64,000 nucleotides of DNA from Marinobacterium stanieri (GCF_900155945.1 NZ_FTMN01000005.1:124001-188000), one strand, 5' to 3'. Counted from the first letter of the stretch, positions 9,363 to 19,413 are shown. Made by a program: numbers and translations. The notes: a model not told the origin generated them from the sequence alone.

Positions 9363-10529
9363 ATGAGCGTATTGAAGATGACGGACCTGGATCTGGCCGG
9401 CAAGCGTGTGCTGATCCGTGAAGACCTCAATGTCCCGGTCAAGGATGGTCAGGTGACCTCCGACGCCCGTATCCGTGCCTCTATGCCGACCATCGAGCAG
9501 GCGCTGAAAGCCGGTGCCAAGGTTATGGTGATGTCCCACCTGGGTCGTCCCACCGAAGGCGAATACGAAGAGAAATACTCGCTGGCACCTGTAGCTGAAC
9601 ATCTCAGCAAGCTGATGCAGCGTCCGGTTCCGCTGGTCAAGGACTGGCTGGACGGCGGCTTCGACGTGGAAGAGGGTGAGCTGGTCCTGCTGGAAAACGT
9701 GCGCTTCAATGCGGGCGAGAAAAAGGACAACGAAGAGCTGTCTAAAAAGATGGCCGCGCTGTGCGACGTCTATGTGATGGACGCCTTCGGTACTGCGCAC
9801 CGCGCCCAGGCGTCGACTCACGGTGTTGCCAAATTCGCTACCCAGGCCTGTGCGGGCCCCTTGCTGGCGAACGAGCTGGATGCGTTGGCCAAGGCACTGG
9901 ACAACCCGGCGCGCCCGATGGCCGCTATCGTGGGTGGCTCCAAGGTTTCCACTAAGTTGGAAGTGCTGAATGCACTGTCCGAGAAGTGCGATCAGCTGAT
10001 CGTGGGTGGCGGTATCGCCAACACCTTCCTGGCGGCGGCTGGAAAGCCGGTGGGCAAGTCACTGTGCGAGCATGACCTGATTCCGGCGGCCAAGGCGCTG
10101 ATGGAAAAGGTTGATATCCCGCTGCCGGTGGATGTGGTCGTGGCCAAGGAGTTCGCCGAGTCCGCTGAAGCAGTCATCAAGTCTGCCGATGACGTGGCCG
10201 ACGATGAAATGATCCTGGATATCGGTCCGGAATCTGCCAAGAACCTGGCGGCACTGCTGACCAGCGCGGGCACCATCATCTGGAATGGACCTGTTGGCGT
10301 ATTTGAATTCGACCAGTTCGGTGAAGGTACCAAGGCGCTGTCCCTGGCGATTGCCGACAGTGCCGGTTTCTCCATCGCGGGCGGTGGCGATACCCTGGCA
10401 GCGGTGGATAAATACGATATCGCTGATAAGATTTCCTACATCTCTACCGGTGGCGGTGCTTTCCTCGAATTCGTGGAAGGCAAGGTCCTGCCGGCGGTTG
10501 CTGTATTGGAAGCGCGCGCAGCGAAGTAA
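9363..10529 (+). CDS. pgk: Phosphoglycerate kinase
   Basis: A 388-aa glycolytic enzyme that transfers phosphate from 1,3-bisphosphoglycerate to ADP. The PGK signature [15 protein letters not shown] is at residues 15-29. [14 protein letters not shown] contributes substrate-binding residues, and the C-terminal [12 protein letters not shown] and [15 protein letters not shown] contribute the nucleotide-binding residues. Length is typical. ATG 9363 follows AGGAACTC. It sits 34 nt after epd and is part of the same cluster. Confidence 0.97.
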   Translation: MSVLKMTDLDLAGKRVLIREDLNVPVKDGQVTSDARIRASMPTIEQALKAGAKVMVMSHLGRPTEGEYEEKYSLAPVAEHLSKLMQRPVPLVKDWLDGGFDVEEGELVLLENVRFNAGEKKDNEELSKKMAALCDVYVMDAFGTAHRAQASTHGVAKFATQACAGPLLANELDALAKALDNPARPMAAIVGGSKVSTKLEVLNALSEKCDQLIVGGGIANTFLAAAGKPVGKSLCEHDLIPAAKALMEKVDIPLPVDVVVAKEFAESAEAVIKSADDVADDEMILDIGPESAKNLAALLTSAGTIIWNGPVGVFEFDQFGEGTKALSLAIADSAGFSIAGGGDTLAAVDKYDIADKISYISTGGGAFLEFVEGKVLPAVAVLEARAAK

Positions 10530-10641
10530 AAGACTGCGGTCTGACACGACACGGATACCGGCGCAGCCTGTATCCGTACACCCAAGGCTCACAAGGCCGG
10601 GTGACGACAACATTTGATGAACCAATTCAAAGGGTGAAACC

Positions 10642-11706
10642 ATGGCTTTGATCTCCATGCGTCAGCTGCTGGACCATGCCGCCGAATATGGCTACGGCAT
10701 TCCGGCGTTCAACGTCAACAACCTGGAGCAGATGCGTGCGATCATGGAAGCGGCGGCCAAGACCGACTCGCCGGTGATCGTTCAGGCTTCTGCCGGTGCG
10801 CGCAAATACGCGGGCTCCAACTTCCTGCGTCACATGATCCTGGCGGCGATCGAAGAGTTCCCGGACGTGCCGGTGTGCATGCACCAGGACCACGGTACCA
10901 GCCCGGCTGTGTGCCAGCGTTCTATCGCCATGGGCTTCTCCTCAGTGATGATGGACGGCTCTCTGGGCGAAGACGGCAAGACCCCGACTGACTATGCCTA
11001 CAACGTCGATGTGACCCGTCGTACCGTTGAGATGGCGCACGCCTGCGGTGTTTCCGTGGAAGGTGAACTGGGCTGCCTGGGTTCTCTGGAAACCGGTCAG
11101 GCCGGTGAAGAGGACGGCATCGGTGCCGAGGGTACGCTGACTCACGACCAGATGCTGACCGACCCGGATGAAGCGGCTGACTTCGTTACCCAGACCAACG
11201 TGGATGCGCTGGCAATTGCCTGCGGTACCTCCCACGGTGCCTACAAGTTCACCAAGCCGCCCACAGGCGACATCCTGGCGATCGATCGCATCAAGGCGAT
11301 CCACGAGCGCATCCCGACCACCCACCTGGTTATGCACGGTTCCTCTTCCGTGCCGCAGGAATGGCTGGCCGTGATCAACGAATTCGGTGGCGAGATCCCG
11401 GAAACTTACGGTGTGCCGGTTGAGCAGATCGTTGAAGGCATCAAGTACGGTGTTCGCAAGGTCAACATCGATACTGACCTGCGTCTGGCGTCTACCGGTG
11501 CCGTGCGTCGTTTCCTGGCAGAGAACCCGGCTGAATTCGACCCGCGCAAATTCCTCAAGGCGACCATGCAGGCGATGAGCGAGATCTGTATTGCCCGTTA
11601 TGAAGCCTTCGGTACCGCCGGCCATGCCAGCAAGATCAAGGCGATCTCGCTGGAAGACATGTCCGAGCTTTACATGACCGGTGAGCTGGACGCTAAAGTT
11701 AACTAA
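10642..11706 (+). CDS. fba: Fructose-bisphosphate aldolase, class II
   Basis: A 354-aa zinc-dependent aldolase that interconverts fructose-1,6-bisphosphate and two triose phosphates. Class II zinc ligands are visible in [10 protein letters not shown] (about residue 80) and further on in TSHGAYKF and [10 protein letters not shown], with GGEIPETYG and [11 protein letters not shown] completing the active site. The long [14 protein letters not shown]-terminal region is typical of the Calvin-cycle (CbbA-like) subtype common in pseudomonads. The gene closes the cluster and is followed by a strong terminator. Confidence 0.96.
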   Translation: MALISMRQLLDHAAEYGYGIPAFNVNNLEQMRAIMEAAAKTDSPVIVQASAGARKYAGSNFLRHMILAAIEEFPDVPVCMHQDHGTSPAVCQRSIAMGFSSVMMDGSLGEDGKTPTDYAYNVDVTRRTVEMAHACGVSVEGELGCLGSLETGQAGEEDGIGAEGTLTHDQMLTDPDEAADFVTQTNVDALAIACGTSHGAYKFTKPPTGDILAIDRIKAIHERIPTTHLVMHGSSSVPQEWLAVINEFGGEIPETYGVPVEQIVEGIKYGVRKVNIDTDLRLASTGAVRRFLAENPAEFDPRKFLKATMQAMSEICIARYEAFGTAGHASKIKAISLEDMSELYMTGELDAKVN

Positions 11707-11730
11707 ATCAAAGCGTTAGCAGTTCAAGAA

Positions 11731-11753
11731 CCCGGCCTCGGCCGGGTTTTTTT
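11731..11753 (+). terminator. Rho-independent terminator after fba
   Basis: The stem CCCGGC/GCCGGG with a CTCG loop is followed directly by seven T residues, 24 nt after the fba stop codon. It ends the tkt-epd-pgk-fba transcription unit. Confidence 0.93.
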
Positions 11754-11990
11754 GTGCTGTCTGGCAGGGGTGTTTCCAAATAGAGACTATGTAAGCTATT
11801 GTTTTTAAATGATTTTGTGTTTTGCTGTTTCATGTGTCTGCAAATCGCCAACACTTAACTGCAGATGAACAGGTTTGATTACAAAAAAAACCGAAATTAT
11901 TTTTATAAATTATTGAAAATAAAGGGATAAATAATCTTTGGCACAGGTTTTGATATGTAAGGGCCAAGTGTAATTAACGGAGTAAACACC

Positions 11991-12257
11991 ATGCTACGCC
12001 TGACTCTGGCCCTGACCCTGATGCTGACCTTCGCCGGCCTGCCGTTGGCACTGGAACCTTTCCTGTTTCAGTCTGAGCCGCGCCTGGTCATGCTGAATGT
12101 CGAAGAGGAACGTCCTGTCATTAATGCTCAGAGCCGCAGCCTGTCTCAGCCTGAAGTCGAGGCTGATGCGCAGATCAAGCCGCTGTCCGTATTGGAAGGG
12201 CCGCAGTTGACTGCCTATCGCCCCTTCGCTGAAGAGCTGATGGCCGCAGATTCCTGA
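11991..12257 (+). CDS. Small secreted protein of unknown function
   Basis: An 88-aa protein with a clear hydrophobic signal sequence at residues 1-20 (LTLALTLMLTFAGLPLALE) and an acidic mature part with no Cys. I recognise no family. It is preceded by an AT-rich stretch (about 11870-11960) and a ribosome-binding site (ACGGAG) before ATG 11991. It ends 10 nt before the next gene, a lipoprotein, so the two are probably co-transcribed and both act in the envelope. Confidence 0.6.
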   Translation: MLRLTLALTLMLTFAGLPLALEPFLFQSEPRLVMLNVEEERPVINAQSRSLSQPEVEADAQIKPLSVLEGPQLTAYRPFAEELMAADS

Positions 12258-12267
12258 GGAGGCCGCC

Positions 12268-12696
12268 ATGCAACTGATGACATTGAAACGACCGCGTAGC
12301 CTGGCGCTTGCCCTTGTCGCCACCCTGTTTCTCAGTGGCTGTGGCACCGTTCTCTATCCTGAACGCAAGGGGCAGGTGAGTGGGCGCATTGATCCGGCTG
12401 TCGCCGCACTGAATGGCGTCGGTCTGCTGTTCTTCTTTGTGCCCGGTGTGATCGCCTTTGCCGTGGACTTCAACAACGGCACCATCTACCTGCCACCGGG
12501 TCAGACTGCAGCCCTGGACAGTGCAGATGAAGGCATGACCATCAGCTTTGAAGGGCGTCCGGACCGCGAAGAGCTGGAGCAGTTGCTGCGTCTCGAGGCG
12601 GGTGTCGAGGTCGAGCTGGACCAGGCCATGATGCTCAGCTCCGAGCAGTATCTTGCCATGACTCAAAACGGCGACATTGAGAGAGTGGTGCTTTAA
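12268..12696 (+). CDS. Putative lipoprotein of unknown function
   Basis: A 142-aa protein whose signal peptide ends in a lipobox (LSGC, Cys at residue 26), so it should be lipid-anchored. After the Cys come GTVLYPERKGQ and DPAVAALNGVGLLFFFVPG, a hydrophobic segment around residues 48-66, then VDFNNGTIYLPPG. I recall similar conserved lipoproteins in pseudomonads with no known function. It may form an operon with the 88-aa secreted protein immediately upstream. Confidence 0.7.
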   Translation: MQLMTLKRPRSLALALVATLFLSGCGTVLYPERKGQVSGRIDPAVAALNGVGLLFFFVPGVIAFAVDFNNGTIYLPPGQTAALDSADEGMTISFEGRPDREELEQLLRLEAGVEVELDQAMMLSSEQYLAMTQNGDIERVVL

Positions 12697-12762
12697 TCTC
12701 GTACCCCAGACGTCCAGACGTTATCCTTATCGGCTCGATTCCGTACCGATCAAGGAGCTTCA

Positions 12763-13641
12763 ATGCCGTACCTGGTTGCCGTCACCCTGCTCTGGGCCAT
12801 TTCCTTCAGCCTTATCGGCGAATATCTGGCGGGGCAGGTGGACAGCTATTTCGCTGTCCTGACCCGAATTCTGTTGGCCGCCCTTATTTTTGTGCCCCTG
12901 CTGCGGCCTCGCCGATTGGCACCGGGGCTGATGGCGGGCATCACCCTGGTGGGCGCGTTACAGTTCGGCCTTACCTATATCTGTCTCTATCTCTCATTTG
13001 AATACCTCAGCGTGCCTGAGGTACTGCTGTTCACCATCTTTACCCCGCTCTATGTGGCCTTGATCGATAACCTGCTGCAGCGCCGCTTTAGTCTGGCACC
13101 GTTAATCTCGACGGCTGTAGCGGTAGTAGGGGCCGCAATTATCCGTTACGACGGCGTCAGTGATGACTTTATCCGTGGTTTCCTGTTGCTGCAGCTGGCC
13201 AACCTGGCGTTTGCGGCCGGTCAGGTCGGTTATGCTCACCTGGTGCGCCATTACCAGGTCGCAGGGCGTGAGCTTTGGCACAGCTTCGGCTTCTTCTTCA
13301 TCGGTGCTTTCCTGCTGGCACTGCCGGCCTGGTTGTTGCTGGGCAATGCTGAGCGTCTGCCGCACACCAGCCTGCACTGGGGCGTTTTGGCCTGGCTGGG
13401 TCTGGCAGCGTCCGGGCTGGGGTTCTTTTTCTGGAACAAGGGCGCGACCCTGGTGGATGCAGGGACCCTGGGCATCATGAACAATGCATTGGTGCCGGCA
13501 GGGCTGATAGTCAATCTGCTAATCTGGAACAGGGATGCGGATCTGCCGCGTTTGTTGATTGGCGGTGCCGTGATTATGCTGTCACTCTGGGTCAATGCCC
13601 GCTGGCAAGGCTGGGTAGGGGCCAAATCCAGGTGGGCCTGA
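12763..13641 (+). CDS. EamA-family (DMT superfamily) transporter
   Basis: A 292-aa inner-membrane protein with about ten hydrophobic helices arranged as two EamA repeats, the normal size for drug/metabolite exporters of the DMT superfamily. The N-terminal YLVAVTLLWAISFSLIGEYL and the repeat-two GVLAWLGLAASGLGFFFWN are typical. E. coli members export amino acids or related metabolites; the substrate here cannot be told from sequence. AAGGAG lies 7 nt before ATG 12763. It is not clearly linked functionally to its neighbours. Confidence 0.83.
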   Translation: MPYLVAVTLLWAISFSLIGEYLAGQVDSYFAVLTRILLAALIFVPLLRPRRLAPGLMAGITLVGALQFGLTYICLYLSFEYLSVPEVLLFTIFTPLYVALIDNLLQRRFSLAPLISTAVAVVGAAIIRYDGVSDDFIRGFLLLQLANLAFAAGQVGYAHLVRHYQVAGRELWHSFGFFFIGAFLLALPAWLLLGNAERLPHTSLHWGVLAWLGLAASGLGFFFWNKGATLVDAGTLGIMNNALVPAGLIVNLLIWNRDADLPRLLIGGAVIMLSLWVNARWQGWVGAKSRWA

Positions 13642-13689
13642 AACGCTAATCCTGCGTAGAAAAGGCAAACACCAGAACGGGAGGCCGTG

Positions 13690-15072
13690 ATGGAACGTTG
13701 GCGAATGGACTTGGGCAAGGGGCTGCAGCTGTCGGAGCTGATCAGCGCACTGTCCCACGCGTTGGATATGACCGAGGGGCAGCCGCCCGGGCATTGCATG
13801 CGCTGCTGCTGGATCGGCATGCAGCTGGCCGACCACCTGAAGCTGAGTGCTGAAGAACGTTGGGAGCTTTATTACACCCTGCTGTTGAAAGACCTGGGCT
13901 GCAGCAGTAATGCGGCGCGTATATGTGAGCTGTATGGCACCGATGACCTGAGCTTCAAGCGCGACTTCAAATGGGTGGATGGCAGCCTGGGGCAGGTAGT
14001 GCGTTTTGTGCTGCAACACACCGGCAAAAACGAAGGGGTTGCCGAGCGCTTACGCAAGCTGATGCGAATTGCACGTGAGGGTGAGGAGCTGGCGGATGAG
14101 ATTATCTCAACCCGATGCGAGCGCGGAGCCGCCATTGCCCGGGATCTGGGGTTCAGCGAACAGGTCTGTGCCGGCATTCATAGCCTGGATGAACACTGGT
14201 CCGGTGAGGGCCGGCCCGAGGGGCTCAAGGGCGACCAAATCCCGTTGTATGCCCGTGTCGCCTTGCTGACCCAGGTGGTGGATGTGTTCCATACCGCTTC
14301 CGGCGGGGAACCAGCGCTGCAGGAGGCGCGTGCGCGCAGTGGCCAGTGGTTTGATCCTGAACTGGTACAGGCGCTGGAGCAGGTGGCGCAGCAGCCGGGC
14401 TTCTGGCAAACCCTGGCGGGGCCGGATCTGCCAGCGGCCGTTTTGGCACTGGCACCACAAGGGCATCAGGTGGAAGTGGATGATGACTACCTGGACCGGG
14501 TGGCAAGGGCGTTTGGTCAGGTGGTGGATGCCAAGAGCCCTTATACCGCGGGGCACAGTGAGCGCGTCTCCCTCTACACCGATATGATTGCCGAACAGCT
14601 GGGGCTGAGTGAGGATCGCCGTCGCTGGCTGCGTCGCGGTGCCTTATTGCACGATGTTGGCAAGCTGGGGGTGAGCAACAGCATTCTCGACAAACCGGGT
14701 AAGCTGGATCAGGACGAATGGATCCAGGTACAGAACCATGCCCGTTTTACCGAGGAAATCCTGGGCCGTATCGGGGCGTTTGCCGAGCTGGCAAAGGTGG
14801 CCGGCGCCCATCATGAGCGGCTCGACGGCAAGGGCTATCCCTATGGTCGAAAAGCTGAAGATATTTCACTGGATACCCGCATCATTACGACGGCAGATAT
14901 TTTCGATGCGATTACGGCCGAGCGGCCTTACCGGGGTGCAACGCCAATTGCCAAAACGCTGGCGATCATGGAAGAAAGCGTGAATACGGCGATTGATGAG
15001 CGTTGTTTCGAAGCCCTGAAACAGGCTGTGGCGATACTGGAAGGATCCGGGGAAGAGGTGTTGGCGAGTTGA
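13690..15072 (+). CDS. Tandem HD / HD-GYP domain protein, probable c-di-GMP phosphodiesterase
   Basis: A 460-aa cytoplasmic protein with two HD-GYP-like halves. The C-terminal half (about residues 260-450) is a canonical HD-GYP domain with HDVGKLGV and HHERLDGKGYPYG, the family that hydrolyses cyclic di-GMP. The N-terminal half (about residues 10-200) looks like a decayed copy: the HD pair appears as KD in LLLKDLGC, and the HHE..GYP motif is reduced to DEHWSGEGRPEG. The start is ATG 13690 behind GGGAGG; a GTG one codon earlier is too close to it. No sensor or membrane domain is visible. Confidence 0.86.
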   Translation: MERWRMDLGKGLQLSELISALSHALDMTEGQPPGHCMRCCWIGMQLADHLKLSAEERWELYYTLLLKDLGCSSNAARICELYGTDDLSFKRDFKWVDGSLGQVVRFVLQHTGKNEGVAERLRKLMRIAREGEELADEIISTRCERGAAIARDLGFSEQVCAGIHSLDEHWSGEGRPEGLKGDQIPLYARVALLTQVVDVFHTASGGEPALQEARARSGQWFDPELVQALEQVAQQPGFWQTLAGPDLPAAVLALAPQGHQVEVDDDYLDRVARAFGQVVDAKSPYTAGHSERVSLYTDMIAEQLGLSEDRRRWLRRGALLHDVGKLGVSNSILDKPGKLDQDEWIQVQNHARFTEEILGRIGAFAELAKVAGAHHERLDGKGYPYGRKAEDISLDTRIITTADIFDAITAERPYRGATPIAKTLAIMEESVNTAIDERCFEALKQAVAILEGSGEEVLAS

Positions 15073-15075
15073 GGA

Positions 15076-15096
15076 GGAGCAGGCAGAGCCTGCTCC
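15076..15096. terminator. Hairpin between convergent genes, possible bidirectional terminator
   Basis: A perfect 9-bp inverted repeat (GGAGCAGGC / GCCTGCTCC) with an AGA loop lies between the HD-GYP stop and the convergent small gene. It has no long T-tract, so termination efficiency is uncertain. It might instead be a short extragenic palindrome. Confidence 0.5.
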
Positions 15097-15105
15097 AGCA
15101 TCTAC

Positions 15106-15291
15106 TCAGTTGACCAGTGCAGACGCACCTGCCAGCGGGCGGCGCGGTTTCAGCAGGCCGGTGATACCGCGATACATGGACTTGATAGCGGAGGCCAGCA
15201 GTGCAGCACGTTCACGACGCGCCTGTTCAACATAGTAATCCACGTCTACCAGACCATTCTGTGTCATTACCATGCGGTTGAAGTCGGACAT
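15106..15291 (-). CDS. Small conserved basic protein divergent from a LysR regulator
   Basis: A 61-aa protein beginning MSDFNRMVMTQNGLVD at ATG 15291, preceded by AAGGAG (12 nt spacing). An in-frame ATG at 15333 has no ribosome-binding site and coincides with a possible -10 box. It has a helical middle (YYVEQARRERAALLASAI) and a basic end with LLKPRRPL. It recalls short DUF1127-like proteins, but I cannot assign it. It is divergent from the LysR gene and shares its operator region. Confidence 0.6.
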   Translation of the reverse strand: MSDFNRMVMTQNGLVDVDYYVEQARRERAALLASAIKSMYRGITGLLKPRRPLAGASALVN

Positions 15292-15380
15292 TTTTGAGTA
15301 GAGCTCCTTAATTGGCTGTTGATTTCGACGCATATACTAAGGTCTAATCGCAAAGACGACAAAAGATTGATTTTCAGGCT

Positions 15381-15403
15381 ATAGTTGAAAAAAACTAAAC
15401 TAT
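15381..15403. promoter_or_regulatory. Inverted repeat, candidate operator of the adjacent LysR
   Basis: ATAGTT (15381-15386) and AACTAT (15398-15403) form an inverted repeat with 11 nt between, the T-N11-A layout of LysR-type operators. It lies between the divergent small gene and the LysR gene and ends 16 nt before the inferred LysR start, so it suits autoregulation plus control of the small gene. Confidence 0.55.
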
Positions 15404-15418
15404 TCGAGGAGCGCCGCC

Positions 15419-16342
15419 ATCCGTCGCCTGCCACCCCTCAATGCCCTGCGCAGTTTCGAGTCTGCGGCCCGCCTGCAAAGCTTTAACGAGGCGGCGGAGG
15501 AGCTGTGTGTTACCCCGTCTGCCATCAGCCACCAGATCAAGTCACTTGAAGAATTCTTGAACTTGAAGCTGTTTCGGCGTGAGCGCCGCCAGGTCAGCTT
15601 GACTGCGGCCGGTGAACGCTATCTGCCCTCGGTGCAGCTGGCACTGGATGAAGTCGAGAGTGCCACTCGGCGTTTGATGACTTCGCCCAACCTCAGTGCA
15701 GTGAATATCAGTGTTGCACCTGCCTTTTTGTCTCGTTGGCTGGTGCCGCGTATCGGTCGCTTTCAGGAACAGTACCCGGATGTTGAGCTGCGTTTCAGCG
15801 CCACCACCGGTTATGTCGACTTTGTGCATTCCGATACGGACATGGCGGTCTACTACGGTGAAGGCAACTGGCAGGGGGTGGATATCCACTTTCTGCGTCA
15901 TCTGGCGTCTACGCCGGTCTGCAGTCCACGTTTGATGGAAGGCCCTCAGGGGCTAAGTAATCCGGAAGACCTGCTGCAGAAAACCCTTATCCATGTCAGT
16001 GGTCGCCGTCAGGAATGGCCGCAAATTCTGCGTCAGTTGGGTGTTCGAGTGACCGGGCTGACCCGCACCATGTCCTTCTCCAGTACCGCATTGGCGGTAT
16101 CTGCGGCGATTGAAGGCATCGGGGTCGCGCTGGCGGACAGGGCGCTGGTGCAGCGAGAGCTGGAGTCGGGCCAGTTGGTGGTGCCCTTCGATATCACGCT
16201 GGATAAGCCCAAGGGGTTTTATCTGGTGTACCAGGAAAAACGCCCCCTGACCTATGGCATGGAGGCGTTTCGAGACTGGATTCTGGCTGAGATGCAGCAG
16301 GATCTGGCCCCGGCAAGCGGGGCCGGTCAGTCTACACCTTGA
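15419..16342 (+). CDS. LysR-family transcriptional regulator (GcvA-like), apparent ATC start
   Basis: A LysR regulator of about 307 aa. The N-terminal winged HTH reads [18 protein letters not shown] and then [20 protein letters not shown], a GcvA/AmpR-type pattern. The effector domain runs from about residue 90. In this frame there is a TGA at 15386 and no ATG, GTG or TTG before the HTH. The only well-placed codon is ATC at 15419, seven nt after GAGGAG. Starting at the first TTG (15557) would delete the whole HTH. So either ATC is used as a rare start or the start codon is mutated. The 3' end overlaps the convergent chemoreceptor gene by 11 nt. Confidence 0.82.
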   Translation: MRRLPPLNALRSFESAARLQSFNEAAEELCVTPSAISHQIKSLEEFLNLKLFRRERRQVSLTAAGERYLPSVQLALDEVESATRRLMTSPNLSAVNISVAPAFLSRWLVPRIGRFQEQYPDVELRFSATTGYVDFVHSDTDMAVYYGEGNWQGVDIHFLRHLASTPVCSPRLMEGPQGLSNPEDLLQKTLIHVSGRRQEWPQILRQLGVRVTGLTRTMSFSSTALAVSAAIEGIGVALADRALVQRELESGQLVVPFDITLDKPKGFYLVYQEKRPLTYGMEAFRDWILAEMQQDLAPASGAGQSTP

Positions 16343-18215
16343 AGCGGCCCAGCTGTTCGCTCTGTTTCTGGCTCAGCTCATTCATGGTGTGACACAGCTC
16401 GGTCTGCTGCTCAGCACCTTCGGAAACCTGCTGGCTCAGATCGCGAATATTAGTGGTGTTGCGGTTGATCTCTTCCGTGGTGGAGCTCTGCTCCTCCGCA
16501 GCCGTAGCGATCTGCACCGTCATCTCGTTGATGGAACGGATGCTGTCGCGGATGCTCTCCAGTGAATTACTGGCCGTGAGCGCATGACTCTGCGTATCCA
16601 GTGCGCGCTCGGTATTGTCGCGAATACTGGTTTCGGCGGTGGCAACTCCCTGTTGCAGCTGCTCGATCATGCCGCGGATTTCGGTGGTGGACTGCTGGGT
16701 CCTTGACGCCAGTGCCCGCACTTCATCTGCCACCACAGCAAAACCACGGCCCAGATCACCGGCTCGGGCGGCTTCAATCGCGGCGTTCAGGGCCAGCAGG
16801 TTGGTCTGCTCCGAGATATCCACAATGGTGGTCAGGATGGACTCGATGTTGTTGCTGTAGTGGGTCAGCTGAGTGATATTCTCCATCGCCTGATTCATTT
16901 CGGTGACCAGCGTGTCGATGGACTGGCGCGTCTGCTCCATCACCTGGGTGCCGTCCTGTGCCGATGTGTCGGCTTCACGTGCGGCTTCTGCCGTGGTTTG
17001 TGCGCTCTGAGCCACCTGATGGGCGGTGGCAGACATCTCATGCATGGCGGTGGCAAGCTGATCCAGCTCATCCAGCTGCTGGCGGATATGCGTGGTTGAA
17101 GTGGAGGCGGAGGATGCCGTGTCCGAGGCCTTGTCCTGCATTACCAGCGCCTCCTGTTTGACCTCGCTGATCAGGCGCTGCAGGAAGGAGATAAACTCGT
17201 CGAAGGACTTGGCCAGGGCGCCGAATTCATCCTTGGAATCCAGGTTCAGGCGCTGGGTCAGGTTGCCACCGCCCTGGCTGATCTCGCCAAGCGTGGCGCT
17301 CAGACGGCCCAGCGGGGCCAGAATGCGTTGCATCAGGAGATACAACACTACGCAGCTGAGCAGGGTGCTGATAATGGCACCGGCAATGGCCCAAAGACCG
17401 AATTCGTTGGCGTCGGCCATCACCTTGCGTTCATCCAGCATCACACCCACCAGCCAGTCACTGCCGGGCAGGTCCTGCACCGGGCGAAAAGCGATCAGCT
17501 GGGTGCGTCCGTTGACCTTAATCGGCTGCAGAGTCGCACTGAAAGAGGGCACTTTCTGCCCCAGCAGTGTGCTCAGCGGTTTGCCGTTAAACTCGGCATT
17601 GGGGTGGCTGATGATGTTGCCATCGCGATCAATCAGGAAGGCATAACCGGTTTCGTTGAAGGTGATGGAGTTCACGGTTTCGGCCACGGATACCAGGCTT
17701 ATATCGCCGCCAAAGGCACCCATGAACTGACCTTTGTCTGTCAGCTTGGCCACGGCGGAAATCAGGATTTCGCCGGTGGTGGAGTCTTCGTAAGGCGCGG
17801 TCAGCACGGCTTCATTGTTGTCGCGTGCATAGGGGTACCAGGGACGTTTGCGTGCATCCCAAGTGGGCGGGGGGTTCCAGCTATCGTCGTTTTTGATCGC
17901 CTTGCCGTCACTGTCCAGACCGCCGAAAACGAGGATGAATTGCTGTTTCAGGACGGGCGAAGAAAAGATCCAGTCAATGGTGTCGCGGCTGAAGTCCTGA
18001 TCGATGGTCTGGGCCATCAGGTTGATCAGGTCCAGACGCGCATTGAGCCAGTAACTGATCTCGTTACTCAGCGAGGTGGAAGCTTCCTGAACGCTATCTT
18101 CCGCCTTGCTATAGAGCGCCGAGCGCACCGAATTGTACTGGAACAGTGAAAAGGCGGTGAATGCCAGTATCACAACCAGAGAGGCCGCGAGTGCGACCTT
18201 GTGAGCTACCTTCAT
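16332..18215 (-). CDS. Methyl-accepting chemotaxis protein with dCache sensor
   Basis: A 627-aa transmembrane chemoreceptor. TM1 is at about residues 7-28, a periplasmic dCache domain at about 35-265, TM2 at about 273-297, a HAMP domain follows, and the signalling domain carries the highly conserved hairpin tip [20 protein letters not shown]. The membrane-distal Cache module contains [12 protein letters not shown] and [11 protein letters not shown], which resembles the published amino-acid-binding dCache motif (R.WY...D), so an amino acid ligand is a reasonable guess. No C-terminal CheR-tethering pentapeptide is visible. I chose ATG 18215 because AAAGGGG precedes it. Confidence 0.92.
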   Translation of the reverse strand: MKVAHKVALAASLVVILAFTAFSLFQYNSVRSALYSKAEDSVQEASTSLSNEISYWLNARLDLINLMAQTIDQDFSRDTIDWIFSSPVLKQQFILVFGGLDSDGKAIKNDDSWNPPPTWDARKRPWYPYARDNNEAVLTAPYEDSTTGEILISAVAKLTDKGQFMGAFGGDISLVSVAETVNSITFNETGYAFLIDRDGNIISHPNAEFNGKPLSTLLGQKVPSFSATLQPIKVNGRTQLIAFRPVQDLPGSDWLVGVMLDERKVMADANEFGLWAIAGAIISTLLSCVVLYLLMQRILAPLGRLSATLGEISQGGGNLTQRLNLDSKDEFGALAKSFDEFISFLQRLISEVKQEALVMQDKASDTASSASTSTTHIRQQLDELDQLATAMHEMSATAHQVAQSAQTTAEAAREADTSAQDGTQVMEQTRQSIDTLVTEMNQAMENITQLTHYSNNIESILTTIVDISEQTNLLALNAAIEAARAGDLGRGFAVVADEVRALASRTQQSTTEIRGMIEQLQQGVATAETSIRDNTERALDTQSHALTASNSLESIRDSIRSINEMTVQIATAAEEQSSTTEEINRNTTNIRDLSQQVSEGAEQQTELCHTMNELSQKQSEQLGRFKV

Positions 18216-18417
18216 GGGGAACCCCTTTTGAATCCTTGAACTGGATACAGGCATTACCATCCATGACCGAGCCTGGAATCTGTTTGTTACTATGCTGCTA
18301 CATAAGCAGCTAATATGCCAAGTGTAGTTCTTTAGTACAATAAGTCATTCCTGTTGCGCTTTGGTTGCACTGGGCGGAGTGCAGTAGAATGCAGGTCCAA
18401 CTGCGCAAAGGTGCCCT

Positions 18418-19407
18418 ATGCAAGACAACAGCCAACCCTTTTATCAGCTCACGCCCGATACCGTCATGGATGCGGTGGAGTCCAGAGGGTATCTCTGCGA
18501 TGGCCGCATACTGGCACTCAACAGTTATGAAAACCGGGTGTATCAGGTGGGTATCGAGGATGAAACGCCGCTGATCGCCAAGTTCTACCGCCCCAACCGC
18601 TGGAGCGATGAGCAGATTCTGGAAGAGCATCAGCTCTGCTTTGAGCTGGATGAGCAGGAGCTGCCGGTGGTCGCGCCGCTGCGGGACGAGCAGGGCGAGA
18701 GTCTGTTCCAATTTCAGGAATATCGCTTTTCCCTATACCCGCGCCGCGGTGGCCGGGCGCCGGAGCTGGGTGACCCCGATCATCTTTATCGTCTGGGCCA
18801 GACGCTGGGGCGTTTTCATCTGGTGGGTCAGGCGCAGCCGTTTCAGAGTCGCCCGGCACTGGATATTCAGACCTACGGCCTCAACAGCATTGAGCTGATC
18901 GGTCGGGACTTTATTCCCTCATCCCTGCGCGAGGCCTATCTGAGTCTGACGTCAGACCTGATCGCCAGTATCGAGCGCTGTTATGCCGCCGCGGGCGATG
19001 TGCGCCGCATTCGAGTGCATGGCGATTGCCACGGCGGCAATATCCTTTGGCGCGATGACACGCCCAATTTTGTCGACTTTGACGATGCGCGGATGGCACC
19101 GGCTGTACAGGACTTGTGGATGCTGTTGACCGGCGATGACCGTCAGCAGCAACAGTTGCAACTGGCGGAAGTTGTGGAGGGCTATAACGAATTCGCCGAC
19201 TTTGACCCGCGCGAACTGCATCTGGTGGAAGCTCTGCGCACCCTGCGCATGCTGCACTACAGTGCCTGGCTGGCGCGTCGCTGGGAAGATCCGGCCTTTC
19301 CGCGCAACTTCACCTGGTTCAATACCGAGCGTTACTGGGGTGAGCACATTCTGCAGCTGCGCGAGCAGCTCTCGGCCATGCAGGAGCCGCCGCTGCAGCT
19401 GCTTTAA
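18418..19407 (+). CDS. srkA: Stress response kinase A (YihE/RdoA-like Ser/Thr kinase)
   Basis: A 329-aa kinase of the aminoglycoside-phosphotransferase fold, very similar in pattern to E. coli SrkA (YihE), which is linked to the Cpx response and to antagonising MazF-dependent death. Key segments are LNSYENRVYQVG, KFYRPNRWSDEQILEEHQ, the catalytic loop HGDCHGGNILW (about residue 201), the Mg-binding VDFDDARMAPAVQDLW, and the C-terminal MQEPPLQL shared with the E. coli protein. It is divergent from the chemoreceptor gene and ends 6 nt from the convergent 2OG oxygenase. Confidence 0.93.
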   Translation: MQDNSQPFYQLTPDTVMDAVESRGYLCDGRILALNSYENRVYQVGIEDETPLIAKFYRPNRWSDEQILEEHQLCFELDEQELPVVAPLRDEQGESLFQFQEYRFSLYPRRGGRAPELGDPDHLYRLGQTLGRFHLVGQAQPFQSRPALDIQTYGLNSIELIGRDFIPSSLREAYLSLTSDLIASIERCYAAAGDVRRIRVHGDCHGGNILWRDDTPNFVDFDDARMAPAVQDLWMLLTGDDRQQQQLQLAEVVEGYNEFADFDPRELHLVEALRTLRMLHYSAWLARRWEDPAFPRNFTWFNTERYWGEHILQLREQLSAMQEPPLQLL

Positions 19408-19413
19408 CCCGGA

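Noticed and set aside
11938-11960. Sigma-54-like promoter (TTGGCAC-N4-TTTTGAT) before the 88-aa gene
   Set aside because: The -12 GC is replaced by GA, which normally abolishes sigma-54 recognition.
15557-16342. LysR gene starting at TTG 15557
   Set aside because: This would remove the whole DNA-binding domain, which is clearly encoded upstream in the same frame.
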